Of a stretch of DNA of 64,000 nucleotides, positions 1 to 6,557 are shown in pieces; the stretch's first letter is position 1, and every line of letters begins with the position of its first letter. This DNA is from Pedobacter hiemivivus. Its GTDB lineage: Bacteria; Bacteroidota; Bacteroidia; Sphingobacteriales; Sphingobacteriaceae. The stretch spans positions 1 through 64,000 of the forward strand of contig NZ_SJSM01000027.1 in assembly GCF_004331685.1 (NCBI RefSeq), written 5' to 3'. Both the position numbers and the translations under genes were made by a program. Below the pieces are notes generated by a model that was given only the letters and a program-made list of their open reading frames with translations, did no database searches and had not been told where the DNA came from.

Positions 1-313
1 AGCCACGTATTACACTCGGATAAGAAATCTTAAAGGCAATCTGAGCCTGCTTAACGCTCATTCCTGCTTTTATAGCCCGGATGACCGACCGCTTTTCTCC
101 GGCGGTATAACGCTTGTGCTTGGCTATGCCTGAACCATATTTGGCTATCCAATCAATGAGCGTACCGGGGCTCATACCATAATCATTTACCAGATCTCTG
201 CGAGGAACGCCTTGTTCCGCCAGATCAACAATATGCGCTATTAAACGCTTATCAAAGCGCTGTTTATTATTCCTACGAGAGGAATAAAGAAATTCCGTTC
301 CTTTTGTTTCCAT
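1..313 (-). CDS. IS3-type transposase OrfA, N-terminal part (cut by window edge)
   Basis: The reading frame opens with ATG at 313-311 and runs off the window start after 104 codons without a stop. The product begins METKGTEF and has two helix-turn-helix-like stretches: residues about 20-55 (RRDLVNDYGMSP) and about 70-100 (SVIRAIKAGMSVKQAQIAF). This basic, HTH-rich organisation fits the DNA-binding OrfA of IS3/IS911-like elements; a catalytic OrfB would then lie beyond the left edge. The gene points out of the window, so the right end of the IS should be within about 313-400, but I could not define the terminal inverted repeat. The family assignment rests on HTH pattern and size only. Confidence 0.65.
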   Translation of the reverse strand, partial: METKGTEFLYSSRRNNKQRFDKRLIAHIVDLAEQGVPRRDLVNDYGMSPGTLIDWIAKYGSGIAKHKRYTAGEKRSVIRAIKAGMSVKQAQIAFKISYPSVIRG

Positions 314-331
314 ACACTGTTTTTAGTGTAT
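312..331. other. Small perfect hairpin over the transposase start codon
   Basis: ATACACT (312-318) and AGTGTAT (325-331) are a perfect 7-bp inverted repeat with a 6-nt loop. On the minus strand the left arm includes two bases of the transposase ATG, so the hairpin could limit translation initiation. The role is inferred. Confidence 0.4.
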
Positions 332-349
332 AGCTTTTTTAGGAATCGA

Positions 350-361
350 CAGAAATTTCTG
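350..361. repeat. 12-bp palindrome near the IS end
   Basis: CAGAAATTTCTG is a perfect palindrome lying upstream of the transposase gene, in the segment expected to hold the IS terminus. It could be part of the terminal region or a protein-binding site. No copy of the opposite IS end is available for comparison. Confidence 0.25.
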
Positions 362-439
362 CCCTGGAGTGTGTTGGATGAGGAAAAGGTTGTTGCAGAA
401 ATTGTTTAAAGTACTTTTAGAAGCGAAAGGTTTTATTAT

Positions 440-447
440 TATATTTG
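440..447 (+). promoter_or_regulatory. -7 promoter box of the tRNA-Arg gene
   Basis: TATATTTG matches the Bacteroidota -7 consensus TAnnTTTG and sits 42 nt before the mature tRNA 5' end, leaving a short leader. No exact TTTG -33 box was found at the expected distance. Confidence 0.5.
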
Positions 448-489
448 CGGCTTGGATTTTAAGTTTTATTGATCTAAAATTCAAGATTT

Positions 490-561
490 GGTCCCGTAGT
501 TCAACGGATAGAATAGAAGTTTCCTAAACTTTAGATATGAGTTCGATTCTCGTCGGGACCA
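490..561 (+). tRNA. tRNA-Arg (anticodon CCU)
   Basis: A complete 72-nt cloverleaf can be drawn by hand. The acceptor GGTCCCG (490-496) pairs with CGGGACC (554-560), followed by discriminator A561. The D-stem is GTTC/GAAT, the anticodon stem GAAGT/ACTTT with loop TTCCTAA (anticodon CCT, reading AGG), and the T-arm ATGAG-TTCGATT-CTCGT. The 3' CCA is not encoded. A promoter box lies upstream and an intrinsic terminator directly follows, so it appears to be a single-gene transcript. Confidence 0.95.
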
Positions 562-571
562 CAAGATTAGC

Positions 572-603
572 AAGCCTTTGGATTAAAATCTGAAGGCTTT
601 TTT
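572..603 (+). terminator. Intrinsic terminator after tRNA-Arg
   Basis: AAGCCTT and AAGGCTT form a stem around a 14-nt loop and are followed by a run of T, 11 nt after the tRNA end. Confidence 0.8.
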
Positions 604-654
604 ATTGGCATATCTTTTATATCTTAGGTATTGGTATAAAAAGGGTATCATTTA

Positions 655-1425
655 ATGTACAAGCAAAAAATAGCGATAACTATAAATTCGGATTTTGATA
701 AAGAGAAATTATATGATGAGTTCATCATGTTAATGAGCAGTCTTTGTCGAACGGGCCAAATTATGGGTGGGGTTGAATCTCCTTATGTCGCAGGAAATGA
801 ATTAATTTGTTATCAGACTACTCTGGAACGAAACTCGTTGGATACAGAATGCAATAACAAATGGGTCAATCTTAGAATCAAAAACTTAGAGGAGGGATGT
901 AATTCTAAATTGAAGATAGAAGTTCTTGGAGAGCATGTTCCATTTTATAAGGATGTTTGTACTTGCGATCAACACGATTCGTATTTGTTGTTTACGACAT
1001 ATTTGAATGAAAGCTCACCAGTTGATTGTGGCACCTGTGGCGGCTCGGTCCCTATTTATAAGATAAAAGGTTTGACTGATAAAGAACAGACTGATATCGA
1101 GTCTTGGGAAGGGGATTATGTCTCATGTGATAACTTGAATATGGGTTGTAACGTTGGAGAAAAATGGGCGATAAAACAAATGTCGGATCCTAAATCTCAA
1201 CTTTCGCAAGTTGGCAGGGATATTTGTAAGAGAGTAACTGAATTGACAGGAGTGCCTACATATTATTATCTTTTCAACTATCAAGCTATTTCAATTGCAA
1301 AGGATAAATTGAGGAAATGTCCTTCCTGTAATGGAGACTGGCTGTTGAATGAAAAGTGGTTGGCATTCTATGATTTCAAATGTGACAGATGTAAATTAGT
1401 CAGTACATTGACAAGTAGAAGTTGA
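655..1425 (+). CDS. DUF2310-type Zn-ribbon-containing protein
   Basis: A 256-residue soluble protein rich in cysteine pairs. The C-terminal part contains CPSCNGDW about 18 residues before CDRCK, a typical four-cysteine zinc ribbon, and an earlier CGTCGG cluster lies near residue 125. Length and layout match the DUF2310 family of Zn-ribbon-containing, possibly nucleic-acid-binding proteins. It follows the tRNA terminator and seems monocistronic; no promoter or SD was clear. The biochemical role of the family is unknown to me. Family assignment is moderately confident; function is not assigned. Confidence 0.6.
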   Translation: MYKQKIAITINSDFDKEKLYDEFIMLMSSLCRTGQIMGGVESPYVAGNELICYQTTLERNSLDTECNNKWVNLRIKNLEEGCNSKLKIEVLGEHVPFYKDVCTCDQHDSYLLFTTYLNESSPVDCGTCGGSVPIYKIKGLTDKEQTDIESWEGDYVSCDNLNMGCNVGEKWAIKQMSDPKSQLSQVGRDICKRVTELTGVPTYYYLFNYQAISIAKDKLRKCPSCNGDWLLNEKWLAFYDFKCDRCKLVSTLTSRS

Positions 1426-1504
1426 TTGTACATTTAAACCTTTATACATGTTTGAGTTATAAGATTTACTCCTCCAAAAAGCAGGATGGGTAAAAAATAT
1501 TTTA

Positions 1505-1632
1505 ATAAAAGGGCAAAAAGCAACCGGGGTTTTTTTAGACTACTGCAATTACTTGCAGGCAGAATTTGAATCTGCACCTTTCCCTGCGGGGAACATCATA
1601 CCGAAGTATCACCAGTTTACGGCACCTTTTAT
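1505..1632 (-). ncRNA. Y-RNA-like ncRNA, unit 5 (tRNA-like head with T-arm)
   Basis: This is the last unit of a five-member array read from rsr. The outer stem ATAAAAGG (1632-1625) pairs with 1505-1512. The conserved internal-loop strand TGCCGTAAA follows, then the inner stem AACTGG/CCGGTT and the conserved TACTTCG. The head contains a hairpin TTCCC-CGCA-GGGAA, a T-arm GCAGA-TTCAAAT-TCTGC (1559-1575) and then CTGCAA-GTAA-TTGCAG, a 6-bp stem closed by a tetraloop. T-arm followed by a closed acceptor-like hairpin is the order expected of a YrlA-type tRNA mimic, although no clear D-arm is visible. A T-run on the minus strand just past the outer stem (about 1493-1499) could end transcription. Confidence 0.75.
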
Positions 1633-1651
1633 TTTAATGAGCAATAAATTA

Positions 1652-1727
1652 AAAGAAGAGCAACAATTAACCAGTGTTTGGTTTTTGCGTGACAGGCGAA
1701 GTAACACTGATCTACGGCATCTTCTTT
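1652..1727 (-). ncRNA. Y-RNA-like ncRNA, unit 4 (minimal, no tRNA-like head)
   Basis: At 76 nt this is the smallest unit. The outer stem AAAGAAGA (1727-1720) pairs perfectly with TCTTCTTT (1659-1652). The conserved strand TGCCGTAGA faces GTTAATTGTTGC across an internal loop. The inner stem CAGTGTT/AACACTG is a perfect 7 bp and is followed by the conserved TACTTCG and a short unstructured loop. It has the Ro-binding-type stem but no T- or D-arm, resembling a bare Y RNA rather than a YrlA form. Confidence 0.75.
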
Positions 1728-1732
1728 ATTTA

Positions 1733-1852
1733 TTAAGGGCGATCAAAATTCAACATGCGTTTGTACTGCTCTACCAACTGAGCTACACTGGCTAAACCAA
1801 TGACCGGGATCGAACCGGTGACACGAAGTAGCGCATGTTTACGGCACCTTAA
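1733..1852 (-). ncRNA. YrlA-like Y RNA, unit 3 (circularly permuted tRNA mimic)
   Basis: The outer stem TTAAGG (1852-1847) pairs with CCTTAA (1738-1733); the inner stem ACATGCG pairs perfectly with CGCATGT; TGCCGTAAA and CTACTTCG are conserved. The 120-nt RNA then shows, in order, a T-arm ACCGG-TTCGATC-CCGGT (1803-1819 on the plus strand), an acceptor-like hairpin CATTGG-TTTAG-CCAGTG, the dinucleotide TA as at tRNA positions 8-9, and a D-arm GCTC-AGTTGGTA-GAGC. This is a tRNA body whose 5' and 3' ends are joined by a loop and whose anticodon stem is replaced by the Y stem. It agrees with what is known of YrlA RNAs, which mimic tRNA but lack a free CCA end. Confidence 0.85.
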
Positions 1853-1868
1853 TACTTTAATTTCTTTA

Positions 1869-1968
1869 AAAAGAAAGGCGAAAAGCAATAAGTGATTCAT
1901 CCCGTTCGTAGCTAAAGCCCGACAGCGGGTCTTGGTCGAAGTAACACTCATTTACGGCACTTTCTTTT
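1869..1968 (-). ncRNA. Y-RNA-like ncRNA, unit 2
   Basis: The outer stem AAAAGAAAG (1968-1960) pairs with CTTTCTTTT (1877-1869), 9 bp. The conserved strand TGCCGTAAA follows, then inner stem ATGAGTG/CACTTAT (7 bp with one G-U) and TACTTCG. The head has a hairpin CCCG-CTGT-CGGG and a GCTTTAGCTACGAACGGG stretch, without a recognisable T-loop. The Y stem is convincing; the head is of unknown type. Confidence 0.7.
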
Positions 1969-1975
1969 ATATTTT

Positions 1976-2099
1976 ATAAGGAGCAACTGGTGATTCGGGA
2001 CGGGGGACTGCATTTGGGACTCGAACCCACAGCATTGTCTGTGCAACACAGCCCACCCCCTCAATGGCGCGAAGTAACCCGTTTCTACGGCATCCTTAT
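1976..2099 (-). ncRNA. Y-RNA-like ncRNA, unit 1 (T-arm-bearing head)
   Basis: This is the unit nearest rsr. The outer stem ATAAGGA (2099-2093) pairs perfectly with TCCTTAT (1982-1976). TGCCGTAGA and TTACTTCG are conserved, and CGGG/CCCG forms the inner stem. The head holds GGGGG/CCCCC, a hairpin CTGTG-TTG-CACAG and a T-arm TGGG-TTCGAGT-CCCA (2015-2029 on the plus strand) extended by CTG/CAG. It is therefore tRNA-flavoured but arranged differently from units 3 and 5. No separate promoter was seen, so it may be cut from an rsr read-through transcript. Confidence 0.75.
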
Positions 2100-2111
2100 T
2101 AATCTCTTTAA

Positions 2112-2140
2112 AAGTATGGGGTGGAGAACACCCCATACTT
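2112..2140 (-). terminator. Strong hairpin between rsr and the Y RNA array
   Basis: AAGTATGGGGTG (2112-2123) and CACCCCATACTT (2129-2140) form a perfect 12-bp stem with a 5-nt loop, starting 4 nt past the rsr stop codon. On the minus strand only TTTTAAA follows, a weak T-run. It may be a partial terminator, or a 3'-end and processing signal separating mRNA from the Y RNAs. Confidence 0.6.
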
Positions 2141-2143
2141 AGT

Positions 2144-3721
2144 TTATAATTCTATTTTATTGATCGCATCCAATGCCGAGTCACCATTTTCCAAAGCTGT
2201 TAATACTTCAAAAACTTTATCACTCCAGCCCGCTATCAGGTAAACGTCATTGCGTAATATTTGCAATGGCGCTTGTCCATAACCTTGTAAGTCGAACAGG
2301 TAGAGTTTAGCCGCTGGCGATACCTCTGCCTTATAGCGCAACCATAAAGTCTGTATATCACTGCCTGATGCTGACGAACTGTTCCACAACTGGCCATCTG
2401 TGAATAGCATCACTTTGTCCATCCTGACCTTACGAGACAATATATCCTTGATTACCAAATGACCGTTGGTAGCGTAGCCAACTTCACCTTCGCGGCGATA
2501 AAACTCCTGCACATTGGCCAATATGTTATTACGTGGCACTGTGATCGTTTTCCAGGAATCACCAAACATTCCAACCTCAACGTTTTTACAACGTGAATGT
2601 AAGAGCATCGCAAGCATCAATCCCACATCGTACAGCAAGATTTTAGACTTTGCCGACACAGGTTTCTGCATTGATCCAGAAACGTCGCAGGCTACCAGCA
2701 CGCTTGTTTCATGGTCAAAACCCTTGATGTTCGCCGCGCTTGCCTGAACAGCTTTTTCCAAAGCATCCAGCAAGTCACCAGTGTATCCTTTGTTCCCGCC
2801 TTGCACCAATGCCACTATTTTCTTTGCCAGGCTTTGTACTGGTGCAGTCGGATGGATCAGCTCGCGATATGCCGCAAGGTAACGGAATGGAAACTGCTTT
2901 GCTTTTGCCACTTCTTCGGCATCGGCCAAACGTGCGCATACCTTTTCAAAGTGTATATAGCTCACACGAGCTTCTTGAATGTTACGCAAGTTCCTCAATA
3001 AGGCCATATAGCCCAGCTTGCCGCTATCTATCAATTCCTCCCATTTGGCGCGAAGCGCAATAGCTTTGGCTTCATCACTGTCAAAATTCAATTGGCCTAA
3101 TGCTGATAATTCAGTCTCCCAGGTATAAGGCGTTTTCAAATCACCCGTCACTATTTTGTTAAAGAGTAATTGTTGCAAGTCATCCTTTGCCTTAGGGTGA
3201 ACCAGAAACAAAGCATCACGCAGTTTGATAGCACCATCGCGGTTGTATTTACCAAATTGATACTCGTCGAAACGGTTAAATGCACTTGACAAGCCTTTTT
3301 GCAATTGTTTTGATAAACGGTTTAGCCTTTTAGTACCTTTACGCTCATTCAGCAATTCGTAGCAAGCCAATAACTCTGTAATCTCGTCTGCTCGACCAAT
3401 TACACCGTCAGTAACTCTGGCGACGAGATTATCGCCAGAGTGTCGCTTGGCCAATTCGGTAACCAGCATCAGTGGTACCGAACGCATATACATTTTAGTT
3501 CGGGCATATATAGCTAGCTTACCCACAAATAATGGTTCGCATTTGGCTATTAACAGGCGAAGACGTTCCAGTCTTACTTCATTTTTTTCGTAAAAGGAAT
3601 CATTTAAGCTCCAGGTAACCACGGCAGCGTATAATTCCATCTCTGGTGTCATCACAAATGCTTTTGCGCCTTCATGGTTTACCGTTTGATTTTTTGTTCT
3701 GCTTAATAGATTGAATTTCAT
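2144..3721 (-). CDS. rsr: Ro60-related TROVE/vWA RNA-binding protein (Rsr)
   Basis: A 525-residue protein with the Ro60 layout: an alpha-helical repeat TROVE ring (about residues 20-310, including RNLRN near 243) and a C-terminal von Willebrand A domain with MIDAS motif DVSGSM (D346, S348, S350). Ro60/Rsr proteins bind ends of misfolded or damaged RNA in the ring cavity and Y RNAs on the outer surface, and can be tethered to nucleases. A strong GGAGG lies 8 nt before the ATG, unusual among Bacteroidota genes. The gene is flanked by rtcB upstream, with a shared operator in the gap, and the Y RNA array downstream, which strongly supports the assignment. Confidence 0.9.
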   Translation of the reverse strand: MKFNLLSRTKNQTVNHEGAKAFVMTPEMELYAAVVTWSLNDSFYEKNEVRLERLRLLIAKCEPLFVGKLAIYARTKMYMRSVPLMLVTELAKRHSGDNLVARVTDGVIGRADEITELLACYELLNERKGTKRLNRLSKQLQKGLSSAFNRFDEYQFGKYNRDGAIKLRDALFLVHPKAKDDLQQLLFNKIVTGDLKTPYTWETELSALGQLNFDSDEAKAIALRAKWEELIDSGKLGYMALLRNLRNIQEARVSYIHFEKVCARLADAEEVAKAKQFPFRYLAAYRELIHPTAPVQSLAKKIVALVQGGNKGYTGDLLDALEKAVQASAANIKGFDHETSVLVACDVSGSMQKPVSAKSKILLYDVGLMLAMLLHSRCKNVEVGMFGDSWKTITVPRNNILANVQEFYRREGEVGYATNGHLVIKDILSRKVRMDKVMLFTDGQLWNSSSASGSDIQTLWLRYKAEVSPAAKLYLFDLQGYGQAPLQILRNDVYLIAGWSDKVFEVLTALENGDSALDAINKIEL

Positions 3722-3766
3722 AATGACCTCCTTTTTTCTTTCCTTAACACAAAGGTTGAAAGCAAT

Positions 3767-3786
3767 TGCGCAGTGTATCTGCGCAG
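3767..3786. promoter_or_regulatory. Operator copy B upstream of rsr
   Basis: TGCGCAGTGTATCTGCGCAG, matching the copy upstream of rtcB at 19 of 20 bases. It is two TGCGCAG half-sites 13 bp apart. On the minus strand a CTTTG (TTTG at 3753-3750) lies 13 nt downstream, followed by the rsr SD. The WYL protein encoded next door is the likely binder (inference). Confidence 0.75.
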
Positions 3787-3808
3787 TAAAAATTATTTTA
3801 AATTATTT

Positions 3809-5263
3809 TTAATCTTCTGGTTTTTCTCTTGCATCAGCCATTCTCACAATCCTTGGCTCAAACTTCGCAAGTACTTCAACCAGGTCATTTTGCGCAGCCA
3901 TTACCGCATGGATATCTTTATAGGCCATCGGCGCTTCATCAACGTCACTACCCATCAGCGTAATTCGTTTCTCCACAAGATTGGCCGCAATTAAATTTTT
4001 GTCCAATGTTTTAAAGGCAGCGCTTCTACTCATTAAGCGACCTGCACCGTGACTGGCGGAATTGATGCTTGTTGCGTTACCTTTTCCGCGCACTAGAAAG
4101 CCAGGTGTACTCATACTTCCAGGAATGATCCCCAAAACACCTTCGCCCGCCGGTGTGGCACCTTTACGGTGTACCATTACCTCAGTGCCATCTGCCAGTT
4201 GTTCTTTCCATGCAAAATTGTGGTGGTTTTCTATCCGGGTAATCGGATTGACTCCCAAAGCACGGGCGATCTTATTATGGATCTCATGGTGGTTTGCACT
4301 TGCATATTCACCAGCGAGATTCATAGCTATCCAGTACTCTTGTCCCTCATCCTTATCCAGATCTAACCAAGCCAAATGTTTGGCTTCGGCAGGAAGTTTT
4401 GTTTTAACCATGGCAATTTTACTATAGTGGTCTGCTACAGCGCCGCCAAATCCACGTGAACCCGAGTGTGACAACAATGCCAGATATTTACCTGCAGGAA
4501 TACCAGCTAAGACACCCTCGGCTATAGTTAACTCACCCCATTCCACAAAGTGGTTCCCGGTACCGCTTGTACCCAATTGAGCATAGGCCTTATTTTTCAA
4601 TGAGCGGATCACCTTGGTTTCGTTCCAGGTCTTGCTGTCAAACAATGAACTGTCAAAATATGATTTGGTGGTACATCCCATACCGAAATAAGTATTGTCA
4701 ACTAATATGTTTTTCAGCTTGTCAGCTTCAGTATCAATAGCTTCTGCAGGTATGTCAAATATGCTTAAGCACATGCGGCAGGCAATATCGACTCCAACAG
4801 CAAACGGAATAATCGTGTTAGCAGTAGTAGCCAGTACGCCACCGATAGGAAGGCCATAACCTTGATGTGCATCCGGCATAAGGGCACCAGCAACTGCGAT
4901 AGGTAGTTGTACCGCGGTTCTCATTTGTGCCAAGGCCCCCACCTCTATATGTTCCAGTCCCCACACCGGAAACTCGGCTATTTCTTCTTTCAGCTTAAAA
5001 TTGCTGCGTTCTTGCTTTACAAACTTACCTTCCTTACGCAGGGCGATTACATCCTCGGCAAGGTTCTTAAACTTGCCGCCTTTCTTTAATGCGTAAGGCA
5101 TCGGGTCGTCGATCAGTGCTTCTAAATTGGCAAGGATTTCAGATTTACCCATTACGTTATGTTTCAATAAACCATTGGCCACGCGGCTGAAGTTTACCAG
5201 GATTTCTACATCGTTGATACCTAAAGCCTTTAATTCGTTGTTACCGATTTTCTCGTTTTCCAT
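3809..5263 (-). CDS. rtcB: RNA-splicing ligase RtcB
   Basis: RtcB joins RNA 2',3'-cyclic-phosphate or 3'-phosphate ends to 5'-OH ends using GTP and Mn2+. The 484-residue protein shows the family motifs: GVDIACRM (157-164, metal-binding Asp and Cys), GTGNHFVE (234-241), SHSGSRGFG (265-273), HRKGATPA (365-372) and SHGAGR (404-409) with H405 as the expected GMP-accepting histidine. I chose ATG at 5263 (MENEKIG); a longer reading from 5338 would cross the operator and promoter region and adds 25 unconserved residues. It is divergent from the WYL regulator and upstream of rsr. RtcA was not seen in the window. Confidence 0.93.
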   Translation of the reverse strand: MENEKIGNNELKALGINDVEILVNFSRVANGLLKHNVMGKSEILANLEALIDDPMPYALKKGGKFKNLAEDVIALRKEGKFVKQERSNFKLKEEIAEFPVWGLEHIEVGALAQMRTAVQLPIAVAGALMPDAHQGYGLPIGGVLATTANTIIPFAVGVDIACRMCLSIFDIPAEAIDTEADKLKNILVDNTYFGMGCTTKSYFDSSLFDSKTWNETKVIRSLKNKAYAQLGTSGTGNHFVEWGELTIAEGVLAGIPAGKYLALLSHSGSRGFGGAVADHYSKIAMVKTKLPAEAKHLAWLDLDKDEGQEYWIAMNLAGEYASANHHEIHNKIARALGVNPITRIENHHNFAWKEQLADGTEVMVHRKGATPAGEGVLGIIPGSMSTPGFLVRGKGNATSINSASHGAGRLMSRSAAFKTLDKNLIAANLVEKRITLMGSDVDEAPMAYKDIHAVMAAQNDLVEVLAKFEPRIVRMADAREKPED

Positions 5264-5300
5264 GACTGTTTTATTATTTATTGATACAAAGAAATATAGC

Positions 5301-5325
5301 ATCTGCGCAGTGTATTTGCGCAGAT
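5301..5325. promoter_or_regulatory. Operator copy A between rtcB and the WYL regulator
   Basis: ATCTGCGCA (5301-5309) and TGCGCAGAT (5317-5325) are a perfect inverted repeat with a 7-bp spacer; the 20-bp core is 5304-5323. On the minus strand a TTTG (5290-5287) lies 13 nt from the core, exactly as at the rsr copy. Its position between divergent genes suits autoregulation plus control of rtcB. The 13-nt spacing places the site about where a -33 box would be, more like an activator site than a repressor site (inference). Confidence 0.75.
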
Positions 5326-5365
5326 CAAAATAATTCATAAATTCATAAAAATAATTTCAGATTAG

Positions 5366-6409
5366 ATGCCAGTCAACAGAAATGCCCTCATCCGTTACCG
5401 TACTATTGACCAATGCCTTCAAAACCGCTATAAGAAGTGGACGCTCGACGACCTGATCGCTGCATGCAGTGATGCGATCTATGAATATCAGGGCATTGAT
5501 ACCGGAGTAAGCAGAAGAACTGTACAGGCTGATATGGAAATGATGCGCAGTAATAAGCTTGGCTATGAGGCGCCGATTATTGTAGTCGATAAAAAGTATT
5601 ACACCTATAGTGATAAGAATTACAGCATCACCAATAGTCCGTTAAACCAGCAGGACATGCAGGTGCTAACTGAAGTAGCTGGTTTATTAAAGCAGTTTAA
5701 GGGGTTTAACCATTTTGCTGATTTGAATGAAATGGTGAGTAAGCTGGAAGATAAAATCTATTCGGAGAAGACTCATAGCGCTCCGGTAATAGATTTTGAA
5801 AGAAATGATAATCTGAAAGGGCTCGAGTACATTGAAGTGATACGAAAAGCAATCGTAGCAAAGAAAACTTTGTGCTTAACCTATCGGTCATTTAAGGCAA
5901 GGGATTCCAATACCTTTTGTTTTAGTGCATATTTATTGAAGGAATACCGGAACCGCTGGTTTGTATTGGGGGTGCAGCATAAGAAAAACGGGGGGCTATA
6001 CAATCTGGCGTTGGACCGAATACAATCTATTGAGGACGAGGAGCAACCTTACAGGGAAAATACGACGCTTGATCTTTCAACTTACTATAATGATACGATA
6101 GGGGTTACAAAATCCCCTGGTCAGCGCGATTGCGAGGTTGTATTCTGGATAGATAACGACAATGCACCCTATGTAATTACCAAGCCCTTACATCATACCC
6201 AAAAGCTGTTAAAGGAAGATGAAACAGGTAAGGTGTTCAGTATAAAGGTGGTTTTAAATTTTGAGCTAGAACGGGAGCTATTAGGCTTTGGCGCTAAAAT
6301 GAAAGTATTAGGGCCGAGGATTTTGGTAAAGCAAATGAAACTGCAACTACAAAAAACGATTGATCGCTATAATACACTTGAAGATTGTACGATTAACATG
6401 AAGAGTTAA
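5366..6409 (+). CDS. WYL-domain transcriptional regulator of the RNA-repair locus
   Basis: The 347-residue protein has an N-terminal winged-helix region (about 1-90, with TLDDLIAACSDAI and GVSRRTVQADMEMMR as HTH elements), a linker, a WYL domain (about 150-240, RNRWFVLGVQHK) and a C-terminal WCX-like extension. WYL domains are known sensors of ligands, including nucleic acids, in bacterial stress and defence regulators. It is transcribed divergently from rtcB with the operator in the 102-bp gap. In proteobacterial RNA-repair operons control is by the sigma-54 activator RtcR; here the WYL protein seems to take that place. Regulation is inferred from gene order and the shared operator. Confidence 0.85.
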   Translation: MPVNRNALIRYRTIDQCLQNRYKKWTLDDLIAACSDAIYEYQGIDTGVSRRTVQADMEMMRSNKLGYEAPIIVVDKKYYTYSDKNYSITNSPLNQQDMQVLTEVAGLLKQFKGFNHFADLNEMVSKLEDKIYSEKTHSAPVIDFERNDNLKGLEYIEVIRKAIVAKKTLCLTYRSFKARDSNTFCFSAYLLKEYRNRWFVLGVQHKKNGGLYNLALDRIQSIEDEEQPYRENTTLDLSTYYNDTIGVTKSPGQRDCEVVFWIDNDNAPYVITKPLHHTQKLLKEDETGKVFSIKVVLNFELERELLGFGAKMKVLGPRILVKQMKLQLQKTIDRYNTLEDCTINMKS

Positions 6410-6557
6410 TAAGACTTCTATGTTTGAGCGTCATTTTTTGTATTCATGATCAGCTTCGATATGTAAAGAGACATCTCAGCCAAGGCTGTTTTTGTTTCTC
6501 CTTAATTAAAGGTCTACTTTATTGCTGCGATTTCAAAAGTATTTGTAATTTGGTATA

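Noticed and set aside
1733..1852. T-arm and D-arm sequences as the remains of a broken or inverted tRNA gene.
   Set aside because: The arms occur in permuted order within intact, covarying Y stems and with a closed acceptor hairpin, which decay would not produce.
1505..2099. The five repeats as a CRISPR array.
   Set aside because: Repeated blocks are short and dispersed in structured units of unequal size; there are no uniform spacers and no cas genes.
1553..2136. Three open frames of 60-80 codons within the Y RNA array (1553-1795 plus; 1733-1951 and 1948-2136 minus).
   Set aside because: They cross the conserved RNA stems in unrelated frames, have no start context and no protein-like composition; RNA structure explains the sequence better.
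5264..5338. Longer N-terminus for RtcB starting at 5338.
   Set aside because: It would translate through the operator and promoter region and adds residues not typical of RtcB; ATG 5263 is preferred.
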